A stretch of 43,202 bases of DNA, from NCBI GenBank assembly GCA_018396395.1, contig JAGTQN010000003.1, positions 1-43,202 of the forward strand, given 5' to 3'. The notes beneath the pieces were generated by a model. That model was given only the letters and a program-made list of their open reading frames with translations. It had not been told where the DNA came from and did no database searches. The DNA comes from Candidatus Bathyarchaeota archaeon (GTDB lineage: Archaea > Thermoproteota > CALKCG01 > B24 > JAGTQN01). Made by a program: the position numbers and the translations under genes. Below, one piece after another: positions 1 to 7,998 of the stretch. Positions within the stretch are counted from its first letter, which is position 1. Every line of letters starts with the position of its first letter.

Positions 1-2211
1 GCCTTCCATCCTAACGCTTACGCTAAGAATCCCAACCATCGGAAACTTCAGGGCTTCCTCCAAGGTCATTACGATGAGGCTTGATGGAGGACAGTCGTAG
101 ACAAACGGAACTTCGGATGCAACATTAAGGAGCTTAGGAAGGATTGTATCGCCGTTGGCATCCAATAAGGACTTGAAGGCATCGTCATCGAAGATGCCCA
201 CGATCCTATACTTGCTTTCGAATATAATGCTATCCCCCACATCGACCTTAAGGAGCTCGGCTAACTTCGAGCTTATCAGAATGCCATCATTCTCATCGTC
301 TTTTATATAGTCGCCCTTAACTATGGTAGCCTTTATGGGCATCAGATCTGCCTGAAGGCTTGGCTTTATTCCGATTATACCATGGATTGGGACCTCGGCG
401 AAATCGCCTGAAGCAGTCCTTGCGTATCCCAAGGCTGAATTGTCTGGATGTATCGGGCTCTCCGCCTTTGGCACAACCCTCGTAACGTTCGGCTGCCCCC
501 CAAGCCATAGGATGAAGTTCTCGGAAAGCTCCCTGTAGGTTACGAACATCTCCCCAGCCTGGACATCCTCAACGATGAGCCATCCCTCCGGAAGGGGCTT
601 GGGAAGTAGGGGCCTGAAGGTATTGAGGACAAGGCCCCTTCCTGCGGCTATGGATGTCGTCGTTATGAAGCCAAAGGCCATGATGGCTACCGTAGCCAGG
701 GTTAGGCCTGTCCTTAGCCTCCTTCGCCTCAGGTTCCTGGCAGCTATGGAGAAGGATGTGATGATGGCGCTTTTTAGGGCCAGGGATCGCCATTGGGTCC
801 CATCCCTTCCCCTTCCCCTTCCCTTACGCTCCTCGAAGAGCCCAGGAAGCCTCATGGCTCCATAGCCAAAGCCCAGGCTTACTAAAGCCATAAGGATGAA
901 ATGGATAGGGGGAACGAGGCGGCATCCTGGAAAGGCTATGAAGAAGGCTGCCAGCATGGCTCCATAAGCCAAGGCCAGGAAGAGGGGTGTAAGGCTGAGG
1001 AAGGTCCGCCTTCGTCCTAGGGCTACCTCTATGCCCAAGGTCCGCTCCACGAGGAGATAGATGAGGGCTATGGATGTGAGGGCGAAGAAGATCGTAAGGA
1101 CGTAGGCAGAGTTCCTGCCTTCCTCGAAGAGGCTCTGGAGCTTCTGGGATGCATCGCTTCCAAGCATCCATGCCCTCCTTAGGCAGGCATAGGCATCATA
1201 GTACCTTCCCTGCTTAAGATAAAGCTGGGCAGAATCCACGAAGCCCAGGGACCTGAGGACATCCTGGCGCTCAGCCACGACCAAAAAGCCCGTATCCTCA
1301 GCCCTTAGGAGGCTTTCCAAAGCCCCATCCAGGATGCGCCTTACAAGGACTGCATTGAAGAGAATCGCCTCCTTGTCCACCTCGACCTCGAGGAAGCTTC
1401 CCTGGGAAAGGCGGTAGTAGCCTGAGCCGTAGCCTGAGCCGTAACCAGAGCCGTAACCAGAGCCATAACCATAACCGTAGCCTGCATCGGCTCCTAAGGT
1501 AAACTCATGGGCTATGGAGCCAGATCTGGCCCAGACTCTGATGCCTACGGGAACATCCGCAGGAACGATGGCATAGCTTCGATTAAGCCCAAGCTCATAG
1601 GCTTCCTGGACCATGCCATAAAGGGCTATGGAAGGGGCAGCCAAGGGCTTCTCGGGGCTTAGGACTGTGAACCTCCAATCGGAGGCAGGGCTTGGGCTTT
1701 CTACGAACCTTATCTCGCCCTTAAGGAAGATCGTGGCCGCCGGGATGAGGTTGAAGGTATAGGAAGCCATGGATCCCCTCTGGATGTAGACATCCCAGCT
1801 GCAGGGAACATAGTCTATGCCGGGGCTTTCTGATAGATCAGCAAGGACGTAGACCCTATGCCATCCCTCATAGCCCGTTTTTAGGAGGAAGGATCCTAGG
1901 GAATCCGTATAGGAGGAGGCTATGAGGCTTCGCCTATAGGATGTCTGGGCATAGAAGAGGAGGATCCTGGCTTTTGGAAGGGGTTTGTGGCTGGAGGAGT
2001 CGAAGACATAGCCCACTATGGTACCGGCTTCTGGAGGCGAAGGGGCTGCCGAGACCTGGGCCCTTGGAATGGCTATAAAGAGGAGGAGGGGTAGGAGAGA
2101 GGTTAAGAGGAGAAAGGCAATAAGGGAGACCCTAAACAATTCTCTCCGAAAGCCTTCCCTCGAAAATCCTAAGAAAATTGGGAGGGTGACGCTATGCTGT
2201 ATCTGTTTCAT
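1..2211 (-). CDS. FtsX-like ABC permease with large N-terminal exported region (3' end beyond window)
   Basis: The frame is open from ATG 2211 to the window edge (737 residues, C-terminus missing). In order: a hydrophobic segment near residues 28-48, a carboxypeptidase-regulatory-like beta domain (about 60-130, motif GTIVGYVFDSSSHKPLPKAR), a short Tyr/Gly/Ser repeat (about 240-262), three hydrophobic helices (about 367-387, 405-427, 432-452), then a typical MacB/FtsX entry (SIAARNLRRRRLRTGLTLA, about 485-505) with its first transmembrane helix and a MacB-like extracytoplasmic core. FtsX/MacB permeases work with a cytoplasmic ABC ATPase to move or remodel substrates at the envelope; the ATPase would lie left of the window. 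The extra N-terminal regulatory-like domain is not part of the classic family. Substrate unknown. Confidence 0.8.
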   Translation of the reverse strand, partial: MKQIQHSVTLPIFLGFSREGFRRELFRVSLIAFLLLTSLLPLLLFIAIPRAQVSAAPSPPEAGTIVGYVFDSSSHKPLPKARILLFYAQTSYRRSLIASSYTDSLGSFLLKTGYEGWHRVYVLADLSESPGIDYVPCSWDVYIQRGSMASYTFNLIPAATIFLKGEIRFVESPSPASDWRFTVLSPEKPLAAPSIALYGMVQEAYELGLNRSYAIVPADVPVGIRVWARSGSIAHEFTLGADAGYGYGYGSGYGSGYGSGYGSGYYRLSQGSFLEVEVDKEAILFNAVLVRRILDGALESLLRAEDTGFLVVAERQDVLRSLGFVDSAQLYLKQGRYYDAYACLRRAWMLGSDASQKLQSLFEEGRNSAYVLTIFFALTSIALIYLLVERTLGIEVALGRRRTFLSLTPLFLALAYGAMLAAFFIAFPGCRLVPPIHFILMALVSLGFGYGAMRLPGLFEERKGRGRGRDGTQWRSLALKSAIITSFSIAARNLRRRRLRTGLTLATVAIMAFGFITTTSIAAGRGLVLNTFRPLLPKPLPEGWLIVEDVQAGEMFVTYRELSENFILWLGGQPNVTRVVPKAESPIHPDNSALGYARTASGDFAEVPIHGIIGIKPSLQADLMPIKATIVKGDYIKDDENDGILISSKLAELLKVDVGDSIIFESKYRIVGIFDDDAFKSLLDANGDTILPKLLNVASEVPFVYDCPPSSLIVMTLEEALKFPMVGILSVSVRMEG

Positions 2212-2344
2212 TGCTTTATCTTCCCTTTTCCTCCATCGTATAATTTTAACCCCGAACTTCACAGACTTAACTAACCTAGTTTAAGGCTTAAACATATAAT
2301 GACATACATACCTTTTGAAATGGGCTCCCTAAACAGTTGTCTGC

Positions 2345-3229
2345 ATGCTTAAGCCATTCGTTGAGGACATGGAAAAATTGCTTAAAATGCTTAAAGCTTT
2401 CCGTGATGCGTGCAACTACATTTCTAAGGTAGCCTTTGAGCATAGAGTCTTTAATCCCGTTGCTCTTCACCACATGTTTACCGAGAGAAGAGAGAAGTTT
2501 AGTCTTCCAGCAAACCTCGCCACAAGAGCAAGAGATAGGGTTGCTAAAGCCTACAAACAGGGAAAGATAGACTTCTTAAATTCACGAATGTTTCGATGGG
2601 CTTGGATGCAAGGCCCTTCAGACTTATTTACAAGCCAGATGGAATCTACGTCTCTATTTCCACGCTTCAAAGAGGGTTAAACCCTTGCTTGACATAAGCT
2701 ATTACCAGAGAAAGCTTCTTGAAGATGCTAAGCCTACACACCGTCTTGGCTTATAGGAGAAAAGCCTTCTTTCTCCATATAACTATAAGCTATACCAGAG
2801 CCTAAAGGTAACAACCCCGTAAGCATCGATATTGGAATGAAGAACCTTCTCACTGCCTCTAACGGCTTCAAAGTTAAAGGCGGAGAAATCCTCCATAAAA
2901 GGCATCGTTTTAGAGAGCCCTGCTCGTCTCTCCAAAGCAAAGGCAGTTCCTCTTCGAAGAGGAAGCTCAAAGGGCTGAGCGGAAGGGAAAGGAAATATGT
3001 AAATACTGTTCTGCATAGGTAAGCAGGGCTTTTGTAAATCGCTCTTAATCAGGGAGTTTGTTTGTGATGGGGAACCCATCCATGGATCTTAGGAACGCCA
3101 ATAATCCCATGATTATGTGCGACCTTGTATTAAGATTTGGCACAATACGACATGGTCCGGATGGAAAGTTGTCATCAATCCATGAAAAGCGTCGGCTCCT
3201 CTACAGAAGCCTCATGGGAGCCTACTAGA
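2345..3229 (+). pseudogene. Decayed TnpB (IS200/IS605 OrfB) remnant
   Basis: The first 80 or so codons read as a TnpB N-terminus (KLLKMLKAFRDACNYISKVA, then NLATRARDRVAKAYKQGKID). The frame is then lost near 2610; the continuation lies in another frame (FRLIYKPDGIYVSISTLQ, DISYYQRKLLEDAKPTH) and a third stretch from about 2807 contains the RuvC-I-like segment VSIDIGMKNLLTASNGFKVK followed by KRKLKGLSGRERKYVNTVLH. The C-terminal zinc ribbon and last catalytic Asp are not recognisable. TnpB is the RNA-guided nuclease of IS605-type transposons. No TnpA and no clear transposon ends are seen. Several frameshifts make this a dead copy. Confidence 0.8.
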
Positions 3230-3242
3230 GCCTTCCGGGATG

Positions 3243-3592
3243 TCAGCTGAAGCATGCAAGACCATAAGGTCTCGTATACTCTATCTTCCCGGTTGTCGGA
3301 TCTACCTTTATCCCCAACCCCTCCAAGGCGGTGACTCCAAGCAAGGGTTCAGGGACGTCCATTATGGCAACTGGCAGTACCCTTCCCTCTCGCCTATTTT
3401 TACGTAGGCATAGGATAGCTGGGCTTCCACTTTCCGCCTGTCGGCCAAGAGTAATTCAACCTTCGCCATCGGTTTTATGGCTAGGATTTCCGTTAGCCTT
3501 TGGGGTATTGCCGTGTAGTAGGCACCCGTGTCGACAAGGAAGTCCGTCTCCTCAACCCGTGTCCTTTCAGGGGAACCCAACAGGGCTTTCAC
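3243..3592 (-). pseudogene. Retropepsin-like (clan AA) aspartic protease, frameshifted
   Basis: Starts at GTG 3592 (MKALLGSPERTRVEE) and carries the single retropepsin active-site motif FLVDTGAYYTAIP. Near 3395-3405 one base is gained or lost: the listed frame ends in EREGYCQLP, while the neighbouring frame continues the family pattern with LPVAIMDVPEPLLGVTALEG and GIKVDPTTGKIEYTRPYG before TGA at 3243-3245. One frameshift restores a protein of about 115 residues, the usual size of small archaeal clan AA proteases. It may be a recent pseudogene or a sequencing error. A second, more decayed relative lies at 11512-11997. Confidence 0.7.
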
Positions 3593-3877
3593 CTTACATA
3601 ACCCATCTGATCACTTTCCATCCACTATTTGGCTCCTTTATCCATAAAAGCGTCTAGTCCCTCTAGCCGGCTTCCTATGCATGGGAAGCTATCCTAAGGA
3701 TTTTCTTCCATCATCTTAAGCTTAAGCTCTGTAAGCCTCTTTATCCGGATCCCCTTAGGCTTCATTCCTCGTAAGCATGTACCATACGATTGTGGGCATT
3801 TCCTGGCTAAGGCTACGATGGCCTTTTGATGGCTTACGGGTGGCTACACGCCTTTAGAGGCTTCCATTACAAGCCCC

Positions 3878-3912
3878 TCATATCATCTCATATCATATCA
3901 TCTCATATCATC
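3878..3912. repeat. Short low-complexity tract built on CATATCATCT
   Basis: CATATCATCT-like 10-base units are repeated about three and a half times without spacers. The surrounding 3660-4046 stretch shows no convincing gene. Confidence 0.7.
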
Positions 3913-4046
3913 CCGTCGCTTAGGGAAGACCTCTTGCTGCCTGACTGGACGAAGATCCATCTGAACGAAAACGCTTGGAGCTCCGCTTCGTTATTCTTCC
4001 CATAGGCTCTATCTTATCACCGGTCTGGGGGAACGTAGAGAAGGCA

Positions 4047-4459
4047 CTAGGTAGCCCACGAAGCCAGCTTCGAAGGACTTGCGAAGGAAACCTTGAATGT
4101 CACAACCTCAGCAGGTTGAGATCGCCGTATAGTAGTCGATTCTAGGCATCCACGATAAATGAGGAGCTTTACGGCATCCTCCTCCAAGGCTATGGAGGCG
4201 ATAGTCCTGGTTATGCAAAGCCTTATCAATGGTTCCCAGTAGCCTATATGACTGCCTTCTCTTCCTACCCTCAAGGGCTTCTAGAAGCCTCTCGATTCCT
4301 AGGCTGTCGTTCGTTTGAGAAGGGATAGCTCGTCCAGGATCCTGCCCTATCATCCTTAAGGCATGCCTGGAAGCTATGCTTTGCTACCTCGATCCCTACG
4401 TTTATCTTAGCATGGCTTCGCTTCTTAAGGTTGGCCCATGGTTTGGGGTATAATTTCAA
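4047..4459 (-). pseudogene. IS110-family transposase N-terminal remnant
   Basis: Reading leftwards from 4459 the sequence gives AKINVGIEVAKHSFQACLKD, the usual IS110 N-terminal DEDD-domain opening (first acidic residue replaced by Glu), followed by SYPFSNERQ. After a frame change it continues with GIERLLEALEGRKRRQSYRL, a common IS110 continuation. Frames keep changing and the rest of the RuvC-like domain and the C-terminal serine domain are absent. IS110 enzymes use a bridge RNA from the element's non-coding end; no intact end is recognisable here. Confidence 0.55.
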
Positions 4460-4833
4460 CGCCCCATGCCTTATTAAACATCTTAATTTGTTTGGAAGGG
4501 ATTCAGAGGCCCCAGATTTTTATCCATATTTTTTGGCTGCCTTCCTTCACTCGAATCGAGTCTCTCGGTCCTTAAGCCTTTTTACAGCTTCGAGAGGCTA
4601 TGACGCTTACGAGGTGGCTACATAGATGCTGAACTGCCCTTTTGGATGGATAAAGGGCTACGCAAGCAGCAGAAGTTTAGTTTGATATTTTATTCGCAAA
4701 GCTTCTGTGTGAAAGGAGAATGCCTCTTTTCTTTTCCTAGAAAAGCGAATAAGTTTTTTAGCCTTGCGGACGCCTAGTGCCTTAGCTAACTGAAATAAAG
4801 GCTTTATTCCTATTCCCTTGATGAGGGAGACGA

Positions 4834-5499
4834 ATGGTAAGGCTGACAAGGACTGTGGTGAGGCTTCACTCTGAAGAAAGGCTTGAAAGACCCTTGGCGA
4901 TTTTGGGGTTAACGGGCCATGGAGATGTGGGAAGGCTAGTCGTAAGGCATCTTATAAGGCTGACAGGAGCTAAAGCCCTCGCTGATCTTTACTCCCCCTT
5001 CTTTCCGGATTATGTAACCATCGATGCCTTGGGAATAAGCCATCTACCATGCTATGAGGTCTACGGCTCCAAGGATTCGAGGCCCAACCTCCTCCTGATA
5101 ACTGGTCAATACCATCCAGACCCTGAATCGATCGAATCTTGCTACGAGGTTTCCGATGCGATTCTAAGGTTTGCCATAAGGCTTGGGTGCCGGAGATTCG
5201 TAAGCTTAGATGGACACTTAACCAAGTCTGGGAAAGTCTCCATTCTAGTAGCCGCCACTTCGAGGCGTTTGGCTACCATCTTAGCCGAGAGGGGAGGGGG
5301 ACAAATCTATCGTGGAAAGGTCATATCCGGAGTTCCGGGGTTATTCCTTGGCTTAGCAAGGCTTAGGGGGCTTAGTGGCGCATGCCTTCTTACCACTACC
5401 TCTGGTAAGGCACTAGATGAAGAGGCCGCGAAGGTTACTATAGATTTTCTTAAGAAAGCATTGATTTCGAAACTTGGGGATTCTAGGGCTGAAAAATAA
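4834..5499 (+). CDS. PAC2 family protein (proteasome-assembly-chaperone-like)
   Basis: 221 residues; ATG 4834 follows GAGGGAG at a suitable distance. The body matches the PAC2 family: ILGLTGHGDVGRLVVRHLIR near the N-terminus, an NLLLITGQYHPD strand, then GKVISGVPGLFLGLARLRG and SGACLLTTTSG. PAC2 proteins are related to the eukaryotic 20S proteasome assembly chaperone PAC2/Pba2, and some archaeal members bind proteasome alpha rings through a C-terminal HbYX motif. This protein ends in DSRAEK, so no HbYX tail is visible and a proteasome link is not proven. No neighbour is obviously co-transcribed. Confidence 0.8.
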   Translation: MVRLTRTVVRLHSEERLERPLAILGLTGHGDVGRLVVRHLIRLTGAKALADLYSPFFPDYVTIDALGISHLPCYEVYGSKDSRPNLLLITGQYHPDPESIESCYEVSDAILRFAIRLGCRRFVSLDGHLTKSGKVSILVAATSRRLATILAERGGGQIYRGKVISGVPGLFLGLARLRGLSGACLLTTTSGKALDEEAAKVTIDFLKKALISKLGDSRAEK

Positions 5500-5542
5500 G
5501 AAAGGAAAGAAAGGAAAGAAAAAAAGGAAAGAAAAAAAGAAG
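5487..5542 (+). repeat. Purine-only tract after the PAC2 gene
   Basis: A run of A and G built from GGAAAGAA-like units sits at the 3' end of the PAC2 gene. It is unlike the T-rich terminators usual in archaea. Confidence 0.6.
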
Positions 5543-5609
5543 CTTAAGGAATTCTCTAAATTCCTTCGAAGACCTACTAATGCCATTTTTGAGGAAGGAA
5601 GACGTAATG

Positions 5610-6107
5610 CTACAATCTCTTCAGTACCCACTTCTCCCTTCCATAGCCCGTCTCAGGTGATGGCTGTTCCAGTGTTAGGTCATAGATGTCAGCATGGATG
5701 CCACTCAGCTCCTTCAGAGCCGCGAACATAAGGTTCGTCATGATGTGGCTCGGGCTAGCCCCCTCCTTCAGAAGCCTTATGGAGGACCTTGTAACCGAGA
5801 CTCCAAACATCTCGATAATGACCTCATTCTCCTCCACCTTTGTCAACTTTATCTTCGACATATAGCCCATGCGCTCAAGAAACTCCGCAATCGTCCTTAA
5901 AACATCGTATGGTTCCGAACTTGGGAATTCGACCATTTTCCTAAGCTCTTGAAACCCTATCTCACCGACGCGGTGGAAGAAGGCCTCGGCCGCCTCCTTT
6001 CCATAAAGCTCAGAGTAAGCCTTGCAGATGTTGTAGTTCAAGAAGTCGATGAACTCAGGCCTGACCATCTTCATGGAAATATCCTTAGACAAAGGGATTA
6101 TCGCCAA
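5610..6107 (-). CDS. Uncharacterised 165-residue protein, possibly V4R-like
   Basis: The product starts MAIIPLSKDISMKMVRPEFI and contains SELYGKEAAEAFFHRVGEIG, RTIAEFLERMGY and a C-terminal beta-rich half (KLTKVEENEVIIEMFGVSVT). The helical sensor-like first half followed by a strand-rich half recalls V4R/hydrocarbon-binding domain proteins, but the diagnostic C-terminal Cys/His residues are not seen, so the match is weak. No membrane segment or signal peptide. It is divergent from the R15P isomerase gene with an 84-bp gap. Function not assigned. Confidence 0.6.
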   Translation of the reverse strand: MAIIPLSKDISMKMVRPEFIDFLNYNICKAYSELYGKEAAEAFFHRVGEIGFQELRKMVEFPSSEPYDVLRTIAEFLERMGYMSKIKLTKVEENEVIIEMFGVSVTRSSIRLLKEGASPSHIMTNLMFAALKELSGIHADIYDLTLEQPSPETGYGREKWVLKRL

Positions 6108-6191
6108 TGAGAATTAATCTGGCGCCTATTTAACGATTCCCTCATCTATTTTTATCCTTCAAATTCACTACTAACATGTTAGGTTAGAGCC

Positions 6192-7175
6192 ATGATGATC
6201 CCCCCAGACATAGAGGAAATCGCTCGCAAAATCAAAACAATGGAAATTAGGGGGGCTGCCCTCATCGCAGAAACGGCCGTCAGCTGCCTAAAATCCATCG
6301 CAGAAAGGAGTAGGGCAAAAGAGACTAACGAGTTTATCAAGGAGCTGGACATCGTTGCGAGAAGGCTTCTGGATACCAGACCCACGGCAGTTTCTCTCCC
6401 GAACGCCATTCGATATGTCATGTATAGGGTCCTCCAAGCTGAGGAAAGGGGGGAGGGCATTGATAGTCTAAGGGAAATAACCGTTAAGGCCTGCGATGAG
6501 TTCATCAAGAACGCCAAGGAGGCCATAGGGAAGATTGCCGAGATAGGGGCCAGGAGAATATCCGATGGAGATGTCATCATGACCCATTGCCATAGCACGG
6601 CCGTCGTGGCGATCCTAAAGGCTGCCAAGGCCATGGGGAAGAGCATATCGGTTTATGCGACGGAGACACGGCCCCTATATCAAGGAAGGCTCACGGCCGA
6701 GCAACTTTTACAGAATGACATACCCGTAACGTTAATCGTTGATAGTGCCAGCAGATACTTTATGAAACGGGTTGATAAGGTCCTTGTGGGAGCTGATGCA
6801 GTGGCAGCCAATGGGGCTGTCGTGAACAAAATCGGGACGAGTATGGTTGCCCTAGCAGCCCATGAGGCGAGGACCCTTTTCTTCGTGGCGGCCGAGACCT
6901 TTAAGTTCAGCCCAGAAACCATCATTGGGGAGCTTATAAAGATCGAGGAGCGCCCAAAGGAGGAGATCCTGCCCCCTGAGATCGCGATGAAAGGATTAAA
7001 GGGGATCGAAGTTCGAAATCCTGCCTTTGATGTGACGCCCCCAGACTACATAGACCTCATCATTACGGAGCGAGGGATCATACCTCCTCAGGCGGCCTTG
7101 ACGGTCATACAACAGGAGCTAGGGCCCATTATCTATGAGAAACTCGGCATGTATAGCACCTACAGGGAGTCATAA
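6192..7175 (+). CDS. Ribose-1,5-bisphosphate isomerase (eIF2B-alpha/beta/delta-like family)
   Basis: 327 residues with the full eIF2B-like fold: helical N-terminus (MEIRGAALIAETAVSCLKSI), then the Rossmann-like catalytic half. Visible signatures are GDVIMTHCHSTAVVA (the Cys of the active site), YATETRPLYQGRLTA, KVLVGADAVAANGAVVNKIG (the catalytic Asp region) and FKFSPETIIGE. These match archaeal ribose-1,5-bisphosphate isomerase, which turns R15P into ribulose-1,5-bisphosphate in the AMP/nucleoside salvage route with AMP phosphorylase and type III RuBisCO. The partner genes are not in this window. Methylthioribose-1-phosphate isomerase is the main alternative, but the N-terminus and length fit R15P isomerase better. 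Confidence 0.85.
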   Translation: MMIPPDIEEIARKIKTMEIRGAALIAETAVSCLKSIAERSRAKETNEFIKELDIVARRLLDTRPTAVSLPNAIRYVMYRVLQAEERGEGIDSLREITVKACDEFIKNAKEAIGKIAEIGARRISDGDVIMTHCHSTAVVAILKAAKAMGKSISVYATETRPLYQGRLTAEQLLQNDIPVTLIVDSASRYFMKRVDKVLVGADAVAANGAVVNKIGTSMVALAAHEARTLFFVAAETFKFSPETIIGELIKIEERPKEEILPPEIAMKGLKGIEVRNPAFDVTPPDYIDLIITERGIIPPQAALTVIQQELGPIIYEKLGMYSTYRES

Positions 7176-7248
7176 GATAAGAATCCTCTCTGTTCATCGG
7201 CGCTATGTTATATTACATTTCATTTCACCCTAATTTTTACTAAATTCA

Positions 7249-7395
7249 AGCTTTGTGGCTTAATTATGGTTTATAGGTAATAGAGGGCGTTTTCGGTCTC
7301 CGAGTCATGGAGCTGTTTCCGAAAGTTTCCGTAAATCGCACATCTTACTGGTAGAGACGGAAGGGAAAAACCGGAAAAAATTAAGCCACAAAGCA
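7249..7395. mobile_element. 147-bp MITE-like element with 16-bp terminal inverted repeats
   Basis: GCTTTGTGGCTTAATT at 7250-7265 is matched exactly by its reverse complement at 7379-7394. The 7-mer AAATTCA flanks both ends (7242-7248 and 7396-7402), as expected for a target-site duplication. There is no ORF inside. This fits a non-autonomous transposon; the mobilising transposase is not in the window, since the IS6-type ends here differ. Confidence 0.75.
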
Positions 7396-7491
7396 AAATT
7401 CATCACTTTTTTTCTTTCTAAGAAACCTTTCTAATCCTTTTGTAGGAAGGATAGAAAAAGATACCAGGTGCTTGAATCTTTAGGCTGGAAA

Positions 7492-7575
7492 ATGGAGACG
7501 GAGTCGAAGACGGAGATGGAGGCGAGGACAAAGATGGAGTTTAAGGTGAAGGTATTGGAAGACGGAGGGATATGA
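7492..7575 (+). CDS. Putative 27-residue ORF directly upstream of the PqqD-like gene
   Basis: ATG 7492 to TGA 7573-7575 gives a Glu/Lys/Thr/Met-rich peptide beginning METESKTEMEARTK and ending VKVLEDGGI. The frame is open back to 7435, so a GTG start at 7468 would give 35 residues. The next start codon is 3 bases after the stop, and the downstream gene's likely ribosome binding site (GGAGGG, 7564-7569) lies inside this ORF, so translation could be coupled. It may be a leader or precursor peptide, or chance coding in a purine-rich leader. Confidence 0.35.
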   Translation: METESKTEMEARTKMEFKVKVLEDGGI

Positions 7576-7578
7576 TAA

Positions 7579-7998
7579 ATGAAGGGCAGGGAAAGGGATC
7601 CCCTAAACCTTATTCCTGAGAGACGACAGGACCTTCTTTGGGAGACTACGCCCACGGGAGAGGTTTCTGTTACCATAAAGCAGCGAAGCCTATTCCCTAT
7701 TCCCCAAAGGCTTAGGAAAATAGTATTTGATGAAACAGGCTCCTACGTCCTCAGCCTCATCGATGGACGAATGACGGGTTTTGAGATTGCCCGAATTTTA
7801 AGCGAGGCAAAGGGCTTGGGCATCGAACAGGCGGAGGCTTCCTTGAGGGAATTCCTCAAAACCCTTCAGAGCCGAGGCATTATTACCCTTCGAGGGGGCT
7901 TTGGTCATTGTAAGGCATGTGGGGCAGACCTTCCAGAGGGAGCCCTTTACTGTCCCCAGTGCGGTACTAGGCAGGCTTCGGAGGAGAGCCATGGCTAG
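7579..7998 (+). CDS. PqqD-like (RRE-type) winged-helix domain with C-terminal zinc ribbon
   Basis: 139 residues. Residues about 30-105 form a PqqD-like domain: IVFDETGSYVLSLIDGRMTG, then FEIARILSEAKG and SLREFLKTLQSRGIITL. The C-terminus is a zinc ribbon with paired CKACG and CPQCG. In bacteria, PqqD folds bind leader peptides for radical SAM and other RiPP enzymes; archaeal stand-alone PqqD-like proteins are mostly uncharacterised. No radical SAM gene is next to it. The start ATG 7579 has GGAGGG nine bases upstream. The last 32 bp overlap the convergent thrS gene. Confidence 0.75.
   Translation: MKGRERDPLNLIPERRQDLLWETTPTGEVSVTIKQRSLFPIPQRLRKIVFDETGSYVLSLIDGRMTGFEIARILSEAKGLGIEQAEASLREFLKTLQSRGIITLRGGFGHCKACGADLPEGALYCPQCGTRQASEESHG

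Noticed and set aside
575..1171. Short ORFs on both strands within the first 1.2 kb
   Set aside because: They lie inside the FtsX-like permease frame, which continues unbroken to the window edge.
3878..3912. Possible CRISPR-like repeat
   Set aside because: Units are about 10 bp and adjoin without unique spacers; this is a simple low-complexity tract.
4658..4849. Basic 63-residue minus-strand ORF before the PAC2 gene
   Set aside because: No recognisable family, and it overlaps the PAC2 start and leader; coding support is insufficient.
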